From Luteimonas sp. MC1825 (GTDB lineage: Bacteria > Pseudomonadota > Gammaproteobacteria > Xanthomonadales > Xanthomonadaceae): a stretch of 64,000 nt of DNA. Below the pieces are notes generated by a model. That model had not been told where the DNA came from and made no database searches. It saw only the letters and a list, made by a program, of their open reading frames with translations. The translations under genes and the position numbers were made by a program. Numbering within the stretch: the stretch's first letter is position 1; each line of letters opens with the position of its first letter. Positions 23,651 through 33,079 of the stretch are shown here, one piece after another. Location: NCBI RefSeq assembly GCF_014764385.1, contig NZ_CP061714.1, positions 1,798,001 through 1,862,000 on the forward strand. The letters are read 5' to 3'.

Positions 23651-25297
23651 ATGACCCGGGTCAAGCGCATCCTGCTGTGGGCCACGTTTTCAGCCGCGGC
23701 CCTGGTGGGCAGCGGACTGCTGCTGGCCGACCACCTGACGCCCGCGGCCAATGGCGCGCCGAGCCACGCGCTGCCGCTGTCGCCGGACCAGACCGGGCTG
23801 GACCGCGAACTCGTGCCGCTGCTGGCGCGCAACCCCGGCAAGACCGGCGCGCTGCTGCTCACCGACGGCATCGATGCCTTTGCCGCGCGCGCGATGTCCG
23901 CCCGCCAGGCGGGGCGCAGCCTGGACCTGCAGTACTACATCTGGCACGACGACCTCACCGGCCGCTTGCTGGCGCGCGAGGCGTGGCTGGCAGCGGAGCG
24001 CGGCGTACGCGTGCGCCTGCTGCTCGACGACATCAGCGCCGGCGGCAATGACGACAAGCTGCTGCTGCTCGACAGCCATGCCGGCATCGAGGTGCGGGTG
24101 TACAACCCGTTCCGCAACCGCGACGGCATCTCGCGCCTGCTGGAAATGCTGCAGCGGGTCTTCAGCCTCAACCACCGCATGCACAACAAGGCCTGGATCG
24201 CCGACGGCCGGGTGGCGGTGGTGGGCGGGCGCAACATCGGCCTGGAGTATTTCAGCGCGTCCGATGACGCCAACTTCCACGACCTCGACCTGCTGCTGTT
24301 CGGCCCGGCGGTGGCCGATGCCGATGCGATCTTCGATGCGTTCTGGAACAGCGAGGCGGCGGTGCCGCTGGCCGGGCTGAGCAAGCGGCGCACCTTCGAT
24401 CGCGAGGCGATCCTGGCGGGGATCGGCGGCGAGGCCGCGAGCGCCGACGCGCGGCGCTACCTGGACCGCGTGGAGTCGTCGACCACGGTGCAGGCCTACC
24501 TGGGGCAGAAGCTGGCGCCGTTCTGGAGCGAGCACATCGAGGTGGTGTCCGACCCCCCGCTCAAGCACGACGGCGACGACCAGCGCGGCTGGCTGGTGCA
24601 CCGGATCGATGCCGCCCTGCGCGACGCCAGCCGCGCGGCGCTGCTGATCTCGCCCTACTTCGTGCCCGGCGACGCCATCACCCTGCAGCTCACCGGCCTG
24701 GTCGCGCAGGGCGTGCACGTGGGCGTGGTGACCAATTCGCTGGCCGCCAACGACGTGGCCGCGGTGCATGGCGGCTACGCGAAGTACCGCAAGCCGCTGC
24801 TGGCCGGCGGCGTGCACCTGTACGAACTGCGCCATGAAGCGGCGCGGGCGGGTGCCGGCCGGGACGTGCCGCGAGGCAACGCGGGCCGCGGCAGTGGCAG
24901 TGGCAGTGGCAGTGGCAGTGGCAGTGGCAGCGGCTTCGGCGGCAGCGGCAGCGGCAGCGGCCGCGGGGCCAGCCTGCATACCAAGGCGTTCCTGATCGAC
25001 CGCAGCCAGGGCTTCATCGGTTCCTACAACCTCGACCCGCGCTCGGCCTACCTGAACACCGAAATGGGCGTGTTTTTCGACCACGCCGGCCTGGCCGACG
25101 CGCTGCGCACCGAATACCGCCACCTCGCCGGCCCGCAGCTGAGCTACCGGGTGGAGCTGGATGCCGACGGCGACCTGCGCTGGCTGGACGCCGCCGCCAC
25201 GCCGCCACGGCTGCTGACCCGCGAGCCCGACGCCGCCTTCTGGCCCAGGGTGCAGGCCACGATCTTCCGCTGGCTGCCGCTCGACTCGCAGCTCTGA
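23651..25297 (+). CDS. Phospholipase D-family protein (cardiolipin synthase-like)
   Basis: A 548-residue protein with an N-terminal membrane anchor/signal (RILLWATFSAAALVGSGLLL). Two HKD half-sites are present: HNKAWIADGRVAVVGGRNIG (about residue 178) and LHTKAFLIDRSQGFIGSYNL (about 443), each with His-x-Lys and a downstream Asp, as required for phosphatidyl transfer. It probably synthesises or remodels cardiolipin or hydrolyses phospholipid on the periplasmic side. Between the half-sites the DNA holds a (GGCAGT)n tract encoding a Gly-Ser linker of about 25 residues, which is absent from normal relatives and likely variable in length. No operon partner is evident. Confidence 0.88.
   Translation: MTRVKRILLWATFSAAALVGSGLLLADHLTPAANGAPSHALPLSPDQTGLDRELVPLLARNPGKTGALLLTDGIDAFAARAMSARQAGRSLDLQYYIWHDDLTGRLLAREAWLAAERGVRVRLLLDDISAGGNDDKLLLLDSHAGIEVRVYNPFRNRDGISRLLEMLQRVFSLNHRMHNKAWIADGRVAVVGGRNIGLEYFSASDDANFHDLDLLLFGPAVADADAIFDAFWNSEAAVPLAGLSKRRTFDREAILAGIGGEAASADARRYLDRVESSTTVQAYLGQKLAPFWSEHIEVVSDPPLKHDGDDQRGWLVHRIDAALRDASRAALLISPYFVPGDAITLQLTGLVAQGVHVGVVTNSLAANDVAAVHGGYAKYRKPLLAGGVHLYELRHEAARAGAGRDVPRGNAGRGSGSGSGSGSGSGSGFGGSGSGSGRGASLHTKAFLIDRSQGFIGSYNLDPRSAYLNTEMGVFFDHAGLADALRTEYRHLAGPQLSYRVELDADGDLRWLDAAATPPRLLTREPDAAFWPRVQATIFRWLPLDSQL
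24890..24962 (+). repeat. GGCAGT/GGCAGC hexamer tandem repeat in the phospholipase D gene
   Basis: Starting at 24890, GGCAGT is repeated six times, followed by GGCAGC and, after a short break (TTCGGC), further GGCAGC units. It encodes alternating Gly-Ser. Because the unit is six bases, gain or loss of copies keeps the reading frame and changes only linker length between the two catalytic halves. Confidence 0.85.
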
Positions 25298-25489
25298 GCC
25301 CGCCCGGCCGGCGCGCCGGCCGCTGCCGCGCATACGGGCTTTTGCCGCGGTGGGGGCGTAGAATGCCGCGGCTGTTGCCCCCGGTTTCACCGCACGGGCG
25401 CGCACAACCAAAGAATTCAGCCACTTACCACAGATTGCCGGCGCCTTTCGCGCTTCCGCGAAACCTCCCGCCGGCTGCGGAGTTTTGGA

Positions 25490-26593
25490 ATGATCTTCGA
25501 GCACCTCGATACCTACGGCCACGAGCAGGTCGTGTTCTGCCACAACAAGGACGCCGGCCTGAAGGCGATCATCGCCATCCACAACACCGTGCTGGGCCCG
25601 GCGCTGGGCGGCACCCGCATGTGGCCGTACAAGACCGAGGCCGAGGCGCTCAACGACGTGCTGCGCCTGTCGCGCGGCATGACGTACAAGAATGCGGTCG
25701 CCGGCCTGGACATCGGCGGCGGCAAGGCGGTGATCATCGGCGACCCCGCGACCGACAAGTCCGAGGCGCTGTTCCGCGCGTTCGGCCAGTTCGTGCAGTC
25801 GCTGGGCGGGCGCTACATCACCGCCGAGGACGTCGGCATCGACGTCAACGACATGGAATACGTGTACCGCGAGACCGAGTTCGTGACCGGCGTGCACCAG
25901 GTGCATGGCGGCTCGGGCGACCCGTCGCCGTTCACGGCCTACGGTTCGCTGCAGGGCCTGATGGCCACGCTGCAGAAGAAGTACGGCGACGAGGAAGTCG
26001 GCAACTACAGCTACGCCGTGCAGGGCCTGGGCCACGTGGGCATGGAGTACGTGAAGCTGCTGAACGAGCGCGGCGCGAAGATCTTCGTGACCGACATCAA
26101 CAAGGCGCTGCTGGACAAGGCGGTCAACGAGTACGGTGCCGAAGCGGTTGCGCCGGACGACATCTACGACGTCGACGCCGACGTCTACTCGCCCTGCGCG
26201 CTGGGCGGCACGCTCAACGAGCAGACGCTCGACCGCATGAAGTTCAAGGTCATCTGCGGGCCGGCCAACAACCAGCTGGCCAGCAACGCGATCGGCGACG
26301 AAGTGGCCAAGCGCGGCATCGTGTACGCGCCGGACTACGCCGTGAACGCCGGCGGCGTGATGAACGTGGCGCTGGAGATGACCGGCTACAACCGCGAGCG
26401 CGCCATGCGCATGATGCGCACGATCTACCACAACCTGACGCGCATCTTCGAGATCTCCGAGCGCGACGGCATCCCGACCTACAAGGCCGCCGACCGCATG
26501 GCCGAAGAGCGCATCGAGGTGATGGGCAAGCTGAAGCTGCCGCTGGGTCGCAGCACCCCGCGCTTCCAGGGCCGCATCCGCGGCGGCGCATAA
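25490..26593 (+). CDS. bcd: Leucine (branched-chain amino acid) dehydrogenase
   Basis: A 367-residue member of the Glu/Leu/Phe/Val dehydrogenases. It has LGPALGGTRMWPYKTEAEAL, SRGMTYKNAVAGLDIGGGKA with the catalytic Lys, ITAEDVGID, DPSPFTAYGS, the NAD-binding YAVQGLGHVGMEYVKLL, and the C-terminal APDYAVNAGGVMNVALEMTG typical of leucine dehydrogenases. It deaminates leucine, valine and isoleucine to 2-oxo acids with NAD. It precedes ivd by about 100 bases and a terminator, and fits the leucine breakdown genes spread over the next 21 kb. Confidence 0.92.
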   Translation: MIFEHLDTYGHEQVVFCHNKDAGLKAIIAIHNTVLGPALGGTRMWPYKTEAEALNDVLRLSRGMTYKNAVAGLDIGGGKAVIIGDPATDKSEALFRAFGQFVQSLGGRYITAEDVGIDVNDMEYVYRETEFVTGVHQVHGGSGDPSPFTAYGSLQGLMATLQKKYGDEEVGNYSYAVQGLGHVGMEYVKLLNERGAKIFVTDINKALLDKAVNEYGAEAVAPDDIYDVDADVYSPCALGGTLNEQTLDRMKFKVICGPANNQLASNAIGDEVAKRGIVYAPDYAVNAGGVMNVALEMTGYNRERAMRMMRTIYHNLTRIFEISERDGIPTYKAADRMAEERIEVMGKLKLPLGRSTPRFQGRIRGGA

Positions 26594-26615
26594 TCATCCG
26601 CGCCACGTAGTACGC

Positions 26616-26646
26616 GACGACGGGGCCGAGTGCCCCGTCGTTGTTT
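26616..26646 (+). terminator. Rho-independent terminator after leucine dehydrogenase
   Basis: ACGACGGGGC (26617-26626) pairs perfectly with GCCCCGTCGT (26632-26641) across a five-base loop, followed by TTGTTT. It lies between the bcd stop and the ivd ribosome-binding site, so ivd probably has its own promoter or depends on read-through. Confidence 0.7.
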
Positions 26647-26700
26647 CCGAACTTCGCGCCGGCACCGGATGTGCCGGCCGCACCACATGGAGGATCGAAC

Positions 26701-27858
26701 ATGCGCCCGTTTCCACTGGGAGAAGACATCGACGCGCTGCGCGACGCCGTGCGCCGTTTCGCCGAGGCCGAGATCGCGCCGCTCGCCGAGGCCGCCGACC
26801 GCGACAACGCGTTCCCGCAGGCGCTGTGGCCGAAGCTCGGCGAGATGGGCCTGCTCGGCCTGACCGTGCCGGGTGAATTCGGCGGCAGCGACATGGGCTA
26901 CCTGGCGCACCTGGTGGCGATGGAGGAGATCTCGCGCGCTTCGGGCGCCATCGGCCTGTCGTACGGCGCGCACTCCAACCTCTGCGTCAACAACCTTTAC
27001 GCCAATGGCAACGATGCGCAGCGCGCGAAGTACCTGCCCAAGCTGTGCAGCGGCGAGTGGAAGGGCGCACTGGCGATGAGCGAGGCCGGCGCCGGCTCCG
27101 ACGTGGTCGGCTCGATGGCCTGCCGCGCCGAGCTGCGCGACGGCGTGTGGGTCGCCAACGGCAGCAAGATGTGGATCACCAACGGCCCCGAGGCCGACGT
27201 GCTGGTGGTGTACATGCGCACCGCGGGCAAGGATGCCGGCAGCAAGTGCATGACGGCGTTCATCGTGGAACGCGGCATGCCCGGGTTCCGCACCGCGCAG
27301 AAGCTCGACAAGCTGGGCATGCGCGGCTCCAACACCTGCGAGCTGGTGTTCGAGGACTGCGCGATCCCGGTGGAGAACGTGCTGGGCGAGGTGAACCAGG
27401 GCGTGCGCGTGCTGATGAAGGGCCTGGACACCGAACGCCTGGTGCTCTCGGGCGGCCCGATCGGCCTGATGCAGGCGGCGCTGGATGCCGCCCTGCCCTA
27501 CGTGCGCGAGCGCCGCCAGTTCGATGCCGCCATCGGCACCTTCGGCATCATGCAGGCCAAGATCGCCGACATGTACACGGCGCTGCAGTCCAGCCGCGCG
27601 TTTGCCTACCAGGTGGCGCGCGACTACGACGCCGGCCACCGCTCGCGCGTGGATGCGGCCAGCTGCCTGCTGCACGCCTCCGAAGCCGCGGTGCAGGTGG
27701 CGCTGGAAGGCATCCAGGCGCTGGGCGGCAACGGCTACATCAACGAGTACCCGACCGGCCGCATCCTGCGCGACGCCAAGCTGTACGCGATCGGCGCCGG
27801 CACCAACGAGATCCGGCGCATGCTGATCGGCCGCGAGCTGTTCGAAGGGCGGGCCTAG
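26701..27858 (+). CDS. liuA: Isovaleryl-CoA dehydrogenase
   Basis: A 385-residue acyl-CoA dehydrogenase with GAGG upstream of ATG 26701. FAD/substrate motifs are [48 protein letters not shown] and [20 protein letters not shown] with [17 protein letters not shown]. The catalytic Glu sits in the [15 protein letters not shown] loop, the position used by isovaleryl-CoA dehydrogenases rather than the C-terminal site of other family members. It oxidises isovaleryl-CoA to 3-methylcrotonyl-CoA, passing electrons to ETF. The stop codon overlaps that of the convergent autotransporter gene at CTAG. Confidence 0.94.
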   Translation: MRPFPLGEDIDALRDAVRRFAEAEIAPLAEAADRDNAFPQALWPKLGEMGLLGLTVPGEFGGSDMGYLAHLVAMEEISRASGAIGLSYGAHSNLCVNNLYANGNDAQRAKYLPKLCSGEWKGALAMSEAGAGSDVVGSMACRAELRDGVWVANGSKMWITNGPEADVLVVYMRTAGKDAGSKCMTAFIVERGMPGFRTAQKLDKLGMRGSNTCELVFEDCAIPVENVLGEVNQGVRVLMKGLDTERLVLSGGPIGLMQAALDAALPYVRERRQFDAAIGTFGIMQAKIADMYTALQSSRAFAYQVARDYDAGHRSRVDAASCLLHASEAAVQVALEGIQALGGNGYINEYPTGRILRDAKLYAIGAGTNEIRRMLIGRELFEGRA

Positions 27859-30713
27859 AACCCCGCCGCGTAGCGCAGCGAGACCATCCGCTCATCGCCG
27901 CGCGGACCGAAGCGCTGGTCGAAGCCGAGACCCAGCATCGCGTTGCGGCCCAGCCTTGACTGCACACCCAGGCCGAACACGCCGCCCGACAGCGCCGGCG
28001 CCTGCCCGCCCAGCGGCGCCCAGGCCTGCACGCCGGTGAAGCTCGCCGCCACGTCGAAGCCGCTTGCGGCCAGCGTCTCCTGCCACTCGCCGTAGCCGTG
28101 CACGCGCAGGCCGTGCCACGCGCCTTCCATGCGCAGGCCTGCGATCGCCTGGCTGCGGCTTGCCGACCACGCGTCCGTGCGCAGGCCGAAGCCGTCGGCC
28201 CCGCCTTCGTTGAAGCCGTCGCTGCGCATGCGCGCGTGTTGGGCGGCGATGTAGGGCGTGAGTGCGACGCCGGCGATGTCGAAGCGGTAGCCGGTCTCGA
28301 GGCTGGCCGCGGAGTAGTCGCCGCCGTAGCGGCTGGAGACGCCCGCGGTGTCGCCGCCGGCAAACAGGCGGCGCTCGATGTCGCGCTGGAAACGCCCCGA
28401 CGTGGCCTGACCCGATAGATAGGCGTTGCCACGCAGCCAGCCGGCATACGCCGTGCCCAGGGTCTGGCGGTCGTGGCCGCGATCGCCAAGGCCTTCGACG
28501 CGGCCCAGCGCGCGGGTCTCGCCGAAGGCGAAGCCGGCGGTCGCGCCGTTGCCGAGGTCGTGATCGCGCCCCATCAACCAGCCGTCGACCGCGAAGCCGT
28601 TGCCGGCAAGGCCACCCTCGCCCCCGCTGCCGAGCGTGCGCGTCCATGCGCCCGCACCGCGCGCATTGCCGTCGAACGCATCGAAGCGCGACGACAGCGC
28701 GCGCCGGCCCATGTCGATGGTGTCCAGCGTCATCGCCGTGGCCGCGGCGTGCAGCTCGCCCGACAGGCTTGACAGCGCCCGCTGTGCGCCGGCCTGGGTG
28801 CCAATGCGCTGGAACTCGCCGGCAGCAGCGATGAAGCCGCCGTCGATCGCCCCGCCGGCATCACGCTGCTGGCGGTCGATCTCGCGGAACGCCTGCTCGA
28901 TGCGCTCCGCCGACAGCATGCTGGCCGGCGTGATGGCGTTGAACGAGGCCGCGACCGCGGTGATGTCCAGGCGCTGGATGTCGAGCCAGACGTGGAAGTC
29001 GGTATACGCCAGGCTGGCGTCGAGGAACACGCCCGGTGCCGCGGTCAGCGCGTCGAAGGTGCCGGTCACACGTGCCGTCGCGAACAGGAGCTCCTCGCGG
29101 CTCGAGGTGGTGTAGCCGTTGCGCACGCCGAGCACCTGCAGGTCGCCGCCCTCGATGACCGCGGCGCCGATGACGCGCAGTCCGGTGCCCAGCTCGATGC
29201 CGAGCGTGGCGCCGGCACGGTGGATGAGGTCGCCCTGCACCTCGAGGGTGAGGCGGTCACTGCCACCCTGGCCGCCGGGTGCGCGCACCTCGACCCGGCC
29301 GGCGTTCTCCAGGCCGCCCCAGAGCCGCGTCCCGGTGAGGAACCGGCCTGCGGGACCCACCCACACGTCGCCCGCCACCCCGCCCCTGGCATGCAGCGTA
29401 CCCTCCGCGACCTCGAGCCCGCCGCCGTTGAGCGCGTTGTTTTCAAGCACCAGCGTGCCGCTGCCCTGCTTGCGCACCGCACCGGCGCCGGAGAGCTGGT
29501 TCCACCAGCTCGAGCTGAAGCCGTCGAAGTCCGCGGTGACCGTGCCCCAGTCGAGCCGCGCCGGACCGCCGACCGCCTTGCCGACATCGAGTGCGCCGTT
29601 GCCGAACACCGGGTCGATGCCGCTGGCGCCGAGATCGGTCGCGGTGCCAAGCAGCGTCTGCCGCACCAGGTCGTTGTTGAAGTACGGGAACGCCTGCCAC
29701 ACCAGCGCGGCAGCGCCCGACACCAGCGGCGCCGCGAGCGACGTGCCGGACCAGCGCCAGTAGTCCGGGGCATGCGGCGGATTGTCCGCGCCGGTGACCA
29801 CCACGGTGCCGGGCGCGACCATGCAGTAGTCCATGGCGATGCCGCAGGCATTGGAGTATGTGCCCAGGTGCGAGGTGCTGCCTTCGGCAAGCGCCGCCAC
29901 CGCGATCCAGCCGCGCGCAAGGTCCGCCGCGGGCAGGCTGCCGCCGGGGCCTTGCTGGCTCGGCAGCGCCGCCATGTCGGATGGAGTGGCAAAGGCGGAG
30001 TTGCCGGTGGCGAACACCACCAGGCCGTCGTTGCCGATGATGAAGGGCCGGTACTCGGCGGCGATCGCCGCGGTGACGTTCGGATTGCTCCAGTACAGCC
30101 CGCCCCAGGAGTTGTTCATGATGCGCACGCCGCGGTCGATCAGGTCGCGGTGCACGCCGGCCAGGCCCAGCGGTCCGTCGACCTCGTTGCCCTCGCCGGA
30201 GCCGTCGTCTTCCGGCGGGCTGTCGCTGATGATGCGCGCGGACACGATTTCCGCTCCCGGCGCGATGCCGCCGGGCCACTTGCCGAACGCCTGCCCCGCC
30301 GCGGCCTGCGCCACCGCGGTGCCGTGGCCCACCACATCGTCCACCGTCAGGTTGTTGTTGCGGCCGTCGATGTACACGAGGTTCGACACCACCCGGCCGC
30401 CGAACGCCGGATGGTTGCGGTTGACGCCGCTGTCGACGAAGCCGATGCGCACGCCGGCACCGGTGTAGCCGGCGGCGTGCGCCGCGGCGGCATTCGTATG
30501 GACGAGATGCTGGCTGTACGCCGGATTGGGCGCTTCCACCACCGGCGGCGGGGGCGGCGGGGGTGGCGGGGGTGGCGCTGCTGGCGGCGGGTCGACACGC
30601 ACATTGTCACCACCACCACCGCCGCCACATGCCGCAAGCGCGGCTGCCAGCATCGCCACTGCCAGCCTTGCGATGGTCCTGCCATCGGTGCCTGCCCACC
30701 TGATTCCCGCCAT
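27855..30713 (-). CDS. Subtilisin-like lipoprotein autotransporter (SphB1/NalP type)
   Basis: A 952-residue protein. The signal peptide ends in a lipobox, AALAAC, with Cys29, followed by a Gly stretch and a polyproline linker (about residues 43-58). The S8 protease passenger has the triad Asp94 (GFVDSGVN), His130 (GHGTAVAQ) and Ser325 (SGTSLAAP). A short beta-helix region follows, then a C-terminal autotransporter barrel (~280 residues) ending [10 protein letters not shown] with the terminal Phe needed for outer-membrane insertion. Lipid-anchored subtilases of this layout include SphB1 of Bordetella and NalP of Neisseria, which mature other surface proteins. A GAGAGGGTG ribosome-binding site precedes ATG 30713. 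Confidence 0.9.
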   Translation of the reverse strand: MAGIRWAGTDGRTIARLAVAMLAAALAACGGGGGGDNVRVDPPPAAPPPPPPPPPPPVVEAPNPAYSQHLVHTNAAAAHAAGYTGAGVRIGFVDSGVNRNHPAFGGRVVSNLVYIDGRNNNLTVDDVVGHGTAVAQAAAGQAFGKWPGGIAPGAEIVSARIISDSPPEDDGSGEGNEVDGPLGLAGVHRDLIDRGVRIMNNSWGGLYWSNPNVTAAIAAEYRPFIIGNDGLVVFATGNSAFATPSDMAALPSQQGPGGSLPAADLARGWIAVAALAEGSTSHLGTYSNACGIAMDYCMVAPGTVVVTGADNPPHAPDYWRWSGTSLAAPLVSGAAALVWQAFPYFNNDLVRQTLLGTATDLGASGIDPVFGNGALDVGKAVGGPARLDWGTVTADFDGFSSSWWNQLSGAGAVRKQGSGTLVLENNALNGGGLEVAEGTLHARGGVAGDVWVGPAGRFLTGTRLWGGLENAGRVEVRAPGGQGGSDRLTLEVQGDLIHRAGATLGIELGTGLRVIGAAVIEGGDLQVLGVRNGYTTSSREELLFATARVTGTFDALTAAPGVFLDASLAYTDFHVWLDIQRLDITAVAASFNAITPASMLSAERIEQAFREIDRQQRDAGGAIDGGFIAAAGEFQRIGTQAGAQRALSSLSGELHAAATAMTLDTIDMGRRALSSRFDAFDGNARGAGAWTRTLGSGGEGGLAGNGFAVDGWLMGRDHDLGNGATAGFAFGETRALGRVEGLGDRGHDRQTLGTAYAGWLRGNAYLSGQATSGRFQRDIERRLFAGGDTAGVSSRYGGDYSAASLETGYRFDIAGVALTPYIAAQHARMRSDGFNEGGADGFGLRTDAWSASRSQAIAGLRMEGAWHGLRVHGYGEWQETLAASGFDVAASFTGVQAWAPLGGQAPALSGGVFGLGVQSRLGRNAMLGLGFDQRFGPRGDERMVSLRYAAGF

Positions 30714-30861
30714 CACCCTCTCCCTGGAAGTTGCCGCAGCACCGCTATTACGCCAAAAACCCGCCAGGCGCCAAGCATGGCAGCCGCGGCTGGCCCGAAT
30801 GGACGATTCCGCGGCGCTGGCGCGGTGCGATAATGCCAGCACAATCCCCACGGAGTTCACC

Positions 30862-32037
30862 ATGACCGACATCGTCATCGTCGGTGCCAAGCGCACCGCC
30901 ATCGGTTCCATGCTCGGCCAGTTCACCGGCGTGCCCACCCCGACCCTCGGTGCCACGGCGATCTCCGCCGCGCTCGCCGCTGCGGGCGTCGCTGGCGATC
31001 AGGTCGACGAAGTGCTGATGGGCTGCGTGCTGCCGGCCGGCCTTGGCCAGGCGCCCGCGCGCCAGGCTTCGCGCGCCGCGGGCATCCACGATGCCGCCGG
31101 CTGCACCACCGTCAACAAGGTGTGCGGCTCGGGCATGAAGACCATCATGCTGGCGCACGACATGATCAAGGCCGGCTCGGCCTCGGTGGTGGTGGCGGGC
31201 GGCATGGAGTCGATGACCAATGCGCCGCACCTGCTCAACGGTTCGCGCACCGGCCTGCGCTTCGGCAGCGCCGAGTTCCTCGACCACATGGCCCACGATG
31301 GCCTGACCAACCCCGACGACGGCAAGGCGATGGGCGTGTTCGGCGATGCCGCCTGCGAGAAGTACGGCTTCAGCCGCGAGGCGCTCGATGCGTTCTCCAC
31401 CGAGAGCGTGCGTCGCGCGCAGCAGGCGCAGGCCTCGGGTGCCTACAGGGACGAGATCGCGCCGGTCACCGTGAAGTCCCGCAAGGGCGAGGTGGTGGTG
31501 GACAGCGACGAGGAACCGGGCCGCATCGATGTCGGCAAGATCCCGGGCCTGCGCCCGGCGTTCGGCAAGGACGGGCTGCTGACGGCGGCATCCTCCTCGA
31601 AGATTTCCGATGGCGCCGCCGCGGTCGTGCTGATGTCGGCCGACGAGGCCGCGCGCCGCGGGATCGCCCCGCTGGCGCGCATCGTGGCGCATGCCGGCCA
31701 CGCGCAGGCCCCGGAATGGTTCACCACCGCGCCGGTGAAAGCGATTTCAAGCGTGCTTGCCAAAGCCGGCTGGACGGTCGCCGACGTCGACCTGTTCGAG
31801 ATCAACGAGGCGTTCGCGTGCGTCGCCATGGCGCCCATGCACGATCTCGACATTCCCCACGCCAAGGTAAACGTCAATGGTGGCGCCTGCGCCCTGGGAC
31901 ACCCGATCGGCGCCAGCGGAGCGCGCCTGGTGGTCACCCTGCTGCACGCCCTGAAGGCCAGCGGCGGCAAGCGCGGCGTGGCGTCCCTGTGTATTGGTGG
32001 TGGCGAAGCGACGGCGATTGCGGTGGAACTTGCCTGA
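30862..32037 (+). CDS. Acetyl-CoA acetyltransferase (thiolase)
   Basis: A 391-residue thiolase. Catalytic Cys88 is in TTVNKVCGSGMKTIMLAHD; the C-terminal NGGACALGHPIGASGARLVV carries the active His and CIGGGEATAIAVEL the second Cys region; FEINEAFACVAM is also diagnostic. It condenses two acetyl-CoA or, in the degradative direction here, cleaves acetoacetyl-CoA from leucine breakdown (end product of the HMG-CoA lyase route). It may equally feed polyhydroxyalkanoate or lipid metabolism. It is divergent from the autotransporter (starts about 150 bases apart) and lies between liuA and liuB. Confidence 0.93.
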   Translation: MTDIVIVGAKRTAIGSMLGQFTGVPTPTLGATAISAALAAAGVAGDQVDEVLMGCVLPAGLGQAPARQASRAAGIHDAAGCTTVNKVCGSGMKTIMLAHDMIKAGSASVVVAGGMESMTNAPHLLNGSRTGLRFGSAEFLDHMAHDGLTNPDDGKAMGVFGDAACEKYGFSREALDAFSTESVRRAQQAQASGAYRDEIAPVTVKSRKGEVVVDSDEEPGRIDVGKIPGLRPAFGKDGLLTAASSSKISDGAAAVVLMSADEAARRGIAPLARIVAHAGHAQAPEWFTTAPVKAISSVLAKAGWTVADVDLFEINEAFACVAMAPMHDLDIPHAKVNVNGGACALGHPIGASGARLVVTLLHALKASGGKRGVASLCIGGGEATAIAVELA

Positions 32038-32079
32038 TCCGTTAACGCGCCCTTTACCTCTGGCACTTCAAACTACCGC

Positions 32080-32108
32080 TTGACAGCCAATCGAGGCTTG
32101 TCATCATT
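32080..32108 (+). promoter_or_regulatory. Likely sigma-70 promoter of the Ala-rich lipoprotein gene
   Basis: A consensus TTGACA (32080-32085) is followed after 17 bases by ATCATT (32103-32108), about 50 bases upstream of the ATG at 32160. The -35 box is perfect and the -10 box weak. The site lies in the only longer gap between the thiolase and the lipoprotein genes. Confidence 0.45.
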
Positions 32109-32159
32109 GTCGCGGCGCGCAGTTGCGCGTTGCCCAATCCACGACGAGGAATGTACCAA

Positions 32160-32507
32160 ATGACCATCAACAAGCTGCTGATCGCGCTGGCGCTGGGCTT
32201 CGCCCTGACCGCGTGCACCAACAAGGACGCCGCCGCCGACGCCGCTGCCGACGCCGCGCAGACCGCCGACCAGGCTGCTGCCGACGCCGCCATGGCCGGC
32301 ACGCAGGCTGCCGACGCCGCTGCCGACTCGGCCGTTGCCGCTGCTGACGCCGCTGCCGACCAGGCCGCTGCCGCTGCTGCCGCGACCACCGGCGAAGCCG
32401 CCGACGCTGCTGCCGATGCCGCCGAAGACGCGCTCGACACCGCGCAGGACGCTGCCGACGCCGCCGAGAACGAGGCCGAGGCTGTCAAGGACGCGGCGAC
32501 CCCGTAA
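32160..32507 (+). CDS. Alanine-rich small lipoprotein
   Basis: A 115-residue protein starting MTINKLLIALALGFALTACT. The lipobox LTAC predicts lipidation at Cys19. The rest is almost only Ala with Asp, Glu and Gln in repeated ADAAADAA units, forming a long amphipathic helix or coiled coil of very low complexity and no aromatic residue. This resembles Lpp-like or late-embryogenesis-type helical envelope proteins found in xanthomonads. It has its own terminator (32545-32575) and a paralogue directly downstream at 32622. Function is unknown; a structural or periplasmic spacer role is conceivable. Confidence 0.8.
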   Translation: MTINKLLIALALGFALTACTNKDAAADAAADAAQTADQAAADAAMAGTQAADAAADSAVAAADAAADQAAAAAAATTGEAADAAADAAEDALDTAQDAADAAENEAEAVKDAATP

Positions 32508-32544
32508 TCGGGTCGGTCGTATCGCAAGCGTCATGTAAAAAGAG

Positions 32545-32575
32545 AAGCCGCTGGTCCGCCAGCGGCTTTTCCTTT
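32545..32575 (+). terminator. Rho-independent terminator
   Basis: A perfect 10-bp stem, AAGCCGCTGG (32545-32554) and CCAGCGGCTT (32559-32568), with a TCCG loop, is followed by TTTCCTTTCC. It ends the first lipoprotein transcript just before the second lipoprotein gene. Confidence 0.85.
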
Positions 32576-32621
32576 CCGACCGTTGCACCTCCGCTCCACC
32601 ACACTGCCCAGGGGATATCCC

Positions 32622-32981
32622 ATGAAGATCAAGACCATCGCGCTGCTGGCCGCCTGCACCTTCGCGCTCGCCGCGTGCCAGAACGAGACCTCCACCGCCC
32701 AGCAGGCGTCGGCCGAAGCCGAAGCCACCGCCGAGACCGCCGGCGACTCCATCGGCCAGGCCGCTGAAGCCACCGGTGACGCCGTTGCCGCGTCCGCCAA
32801 CGCCGCTGCCGCTGCCGCCGGCGAAACCGCCGCCGAAGCCGAGATGGCCGTCGACCAGGCCACCGCCGAAGCGCAGGCCGCTGCCGCTGCCGCCGCCGAC
32901 AATGCGCAGGCCGCCACCGCCGAAGCACTGCGCGACGCCGCCGACTCGGCCGACCGCGCCGCCGAGAAGGTCGAAGACTGA
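32622..32981 (+). CDS. Alanine-rich small lipoprotein, paralogue
   Basis: A 119-residue protein, [20 protein letters not shown], with lipobox ALAAC (Cys19). The mature chain is again Ala/Glu/Asp-rich ([34 protein letters not shown]), predicted to be one long helix, with clear similarity in size, composition and layout to the product at 32160-32507. Separate terminators after each gene mean the two can be expressed independently. An AGGGG ribosome-binding site lies upstream. Role unknown. Confidence 0.8.
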   Translation: MKIKTIALLAACTFALAACQNETSTAQQASAEAEATAETAGDSIGQAAEATGDAVAASANAAAAAAGETAAEAEMAVDQATAEAQAAAAAAADNAQAATAEALRDAADSADRAAEKVED

Positions 32982-33011
32982 CCTTCGCCGCCAGGCTTTG
33001 CCCGGCAGCAG

Positions 33012-33036
33012 GGCCCGCTTCGGCGGGCCTTTTTTC
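33012..33036 (+). terminator. Rho-independent terminator
   Basis: GGCCCGC (33012-33018), loop TTCG, GCGGGCC (33023-33029), then TTTTTTC: a UUCG-tetraloop hairpin with a U tract, placed between the second lipoprotein gene and liuB. Confidence 0.88.
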
Positions 33037-33079
33037 TTGCGGGTATCCTTGCCGGCCACCCGCAGCCCGATGTGAGCGC

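Noticed and set aside
25300..25330. GGCCGGCGCGCCGGCC palindrome after the phospholipase D gene as a terminator.
   Set aside because: The hairpin lacks a T run; in DNA this GC-rich such palindromes arise often.
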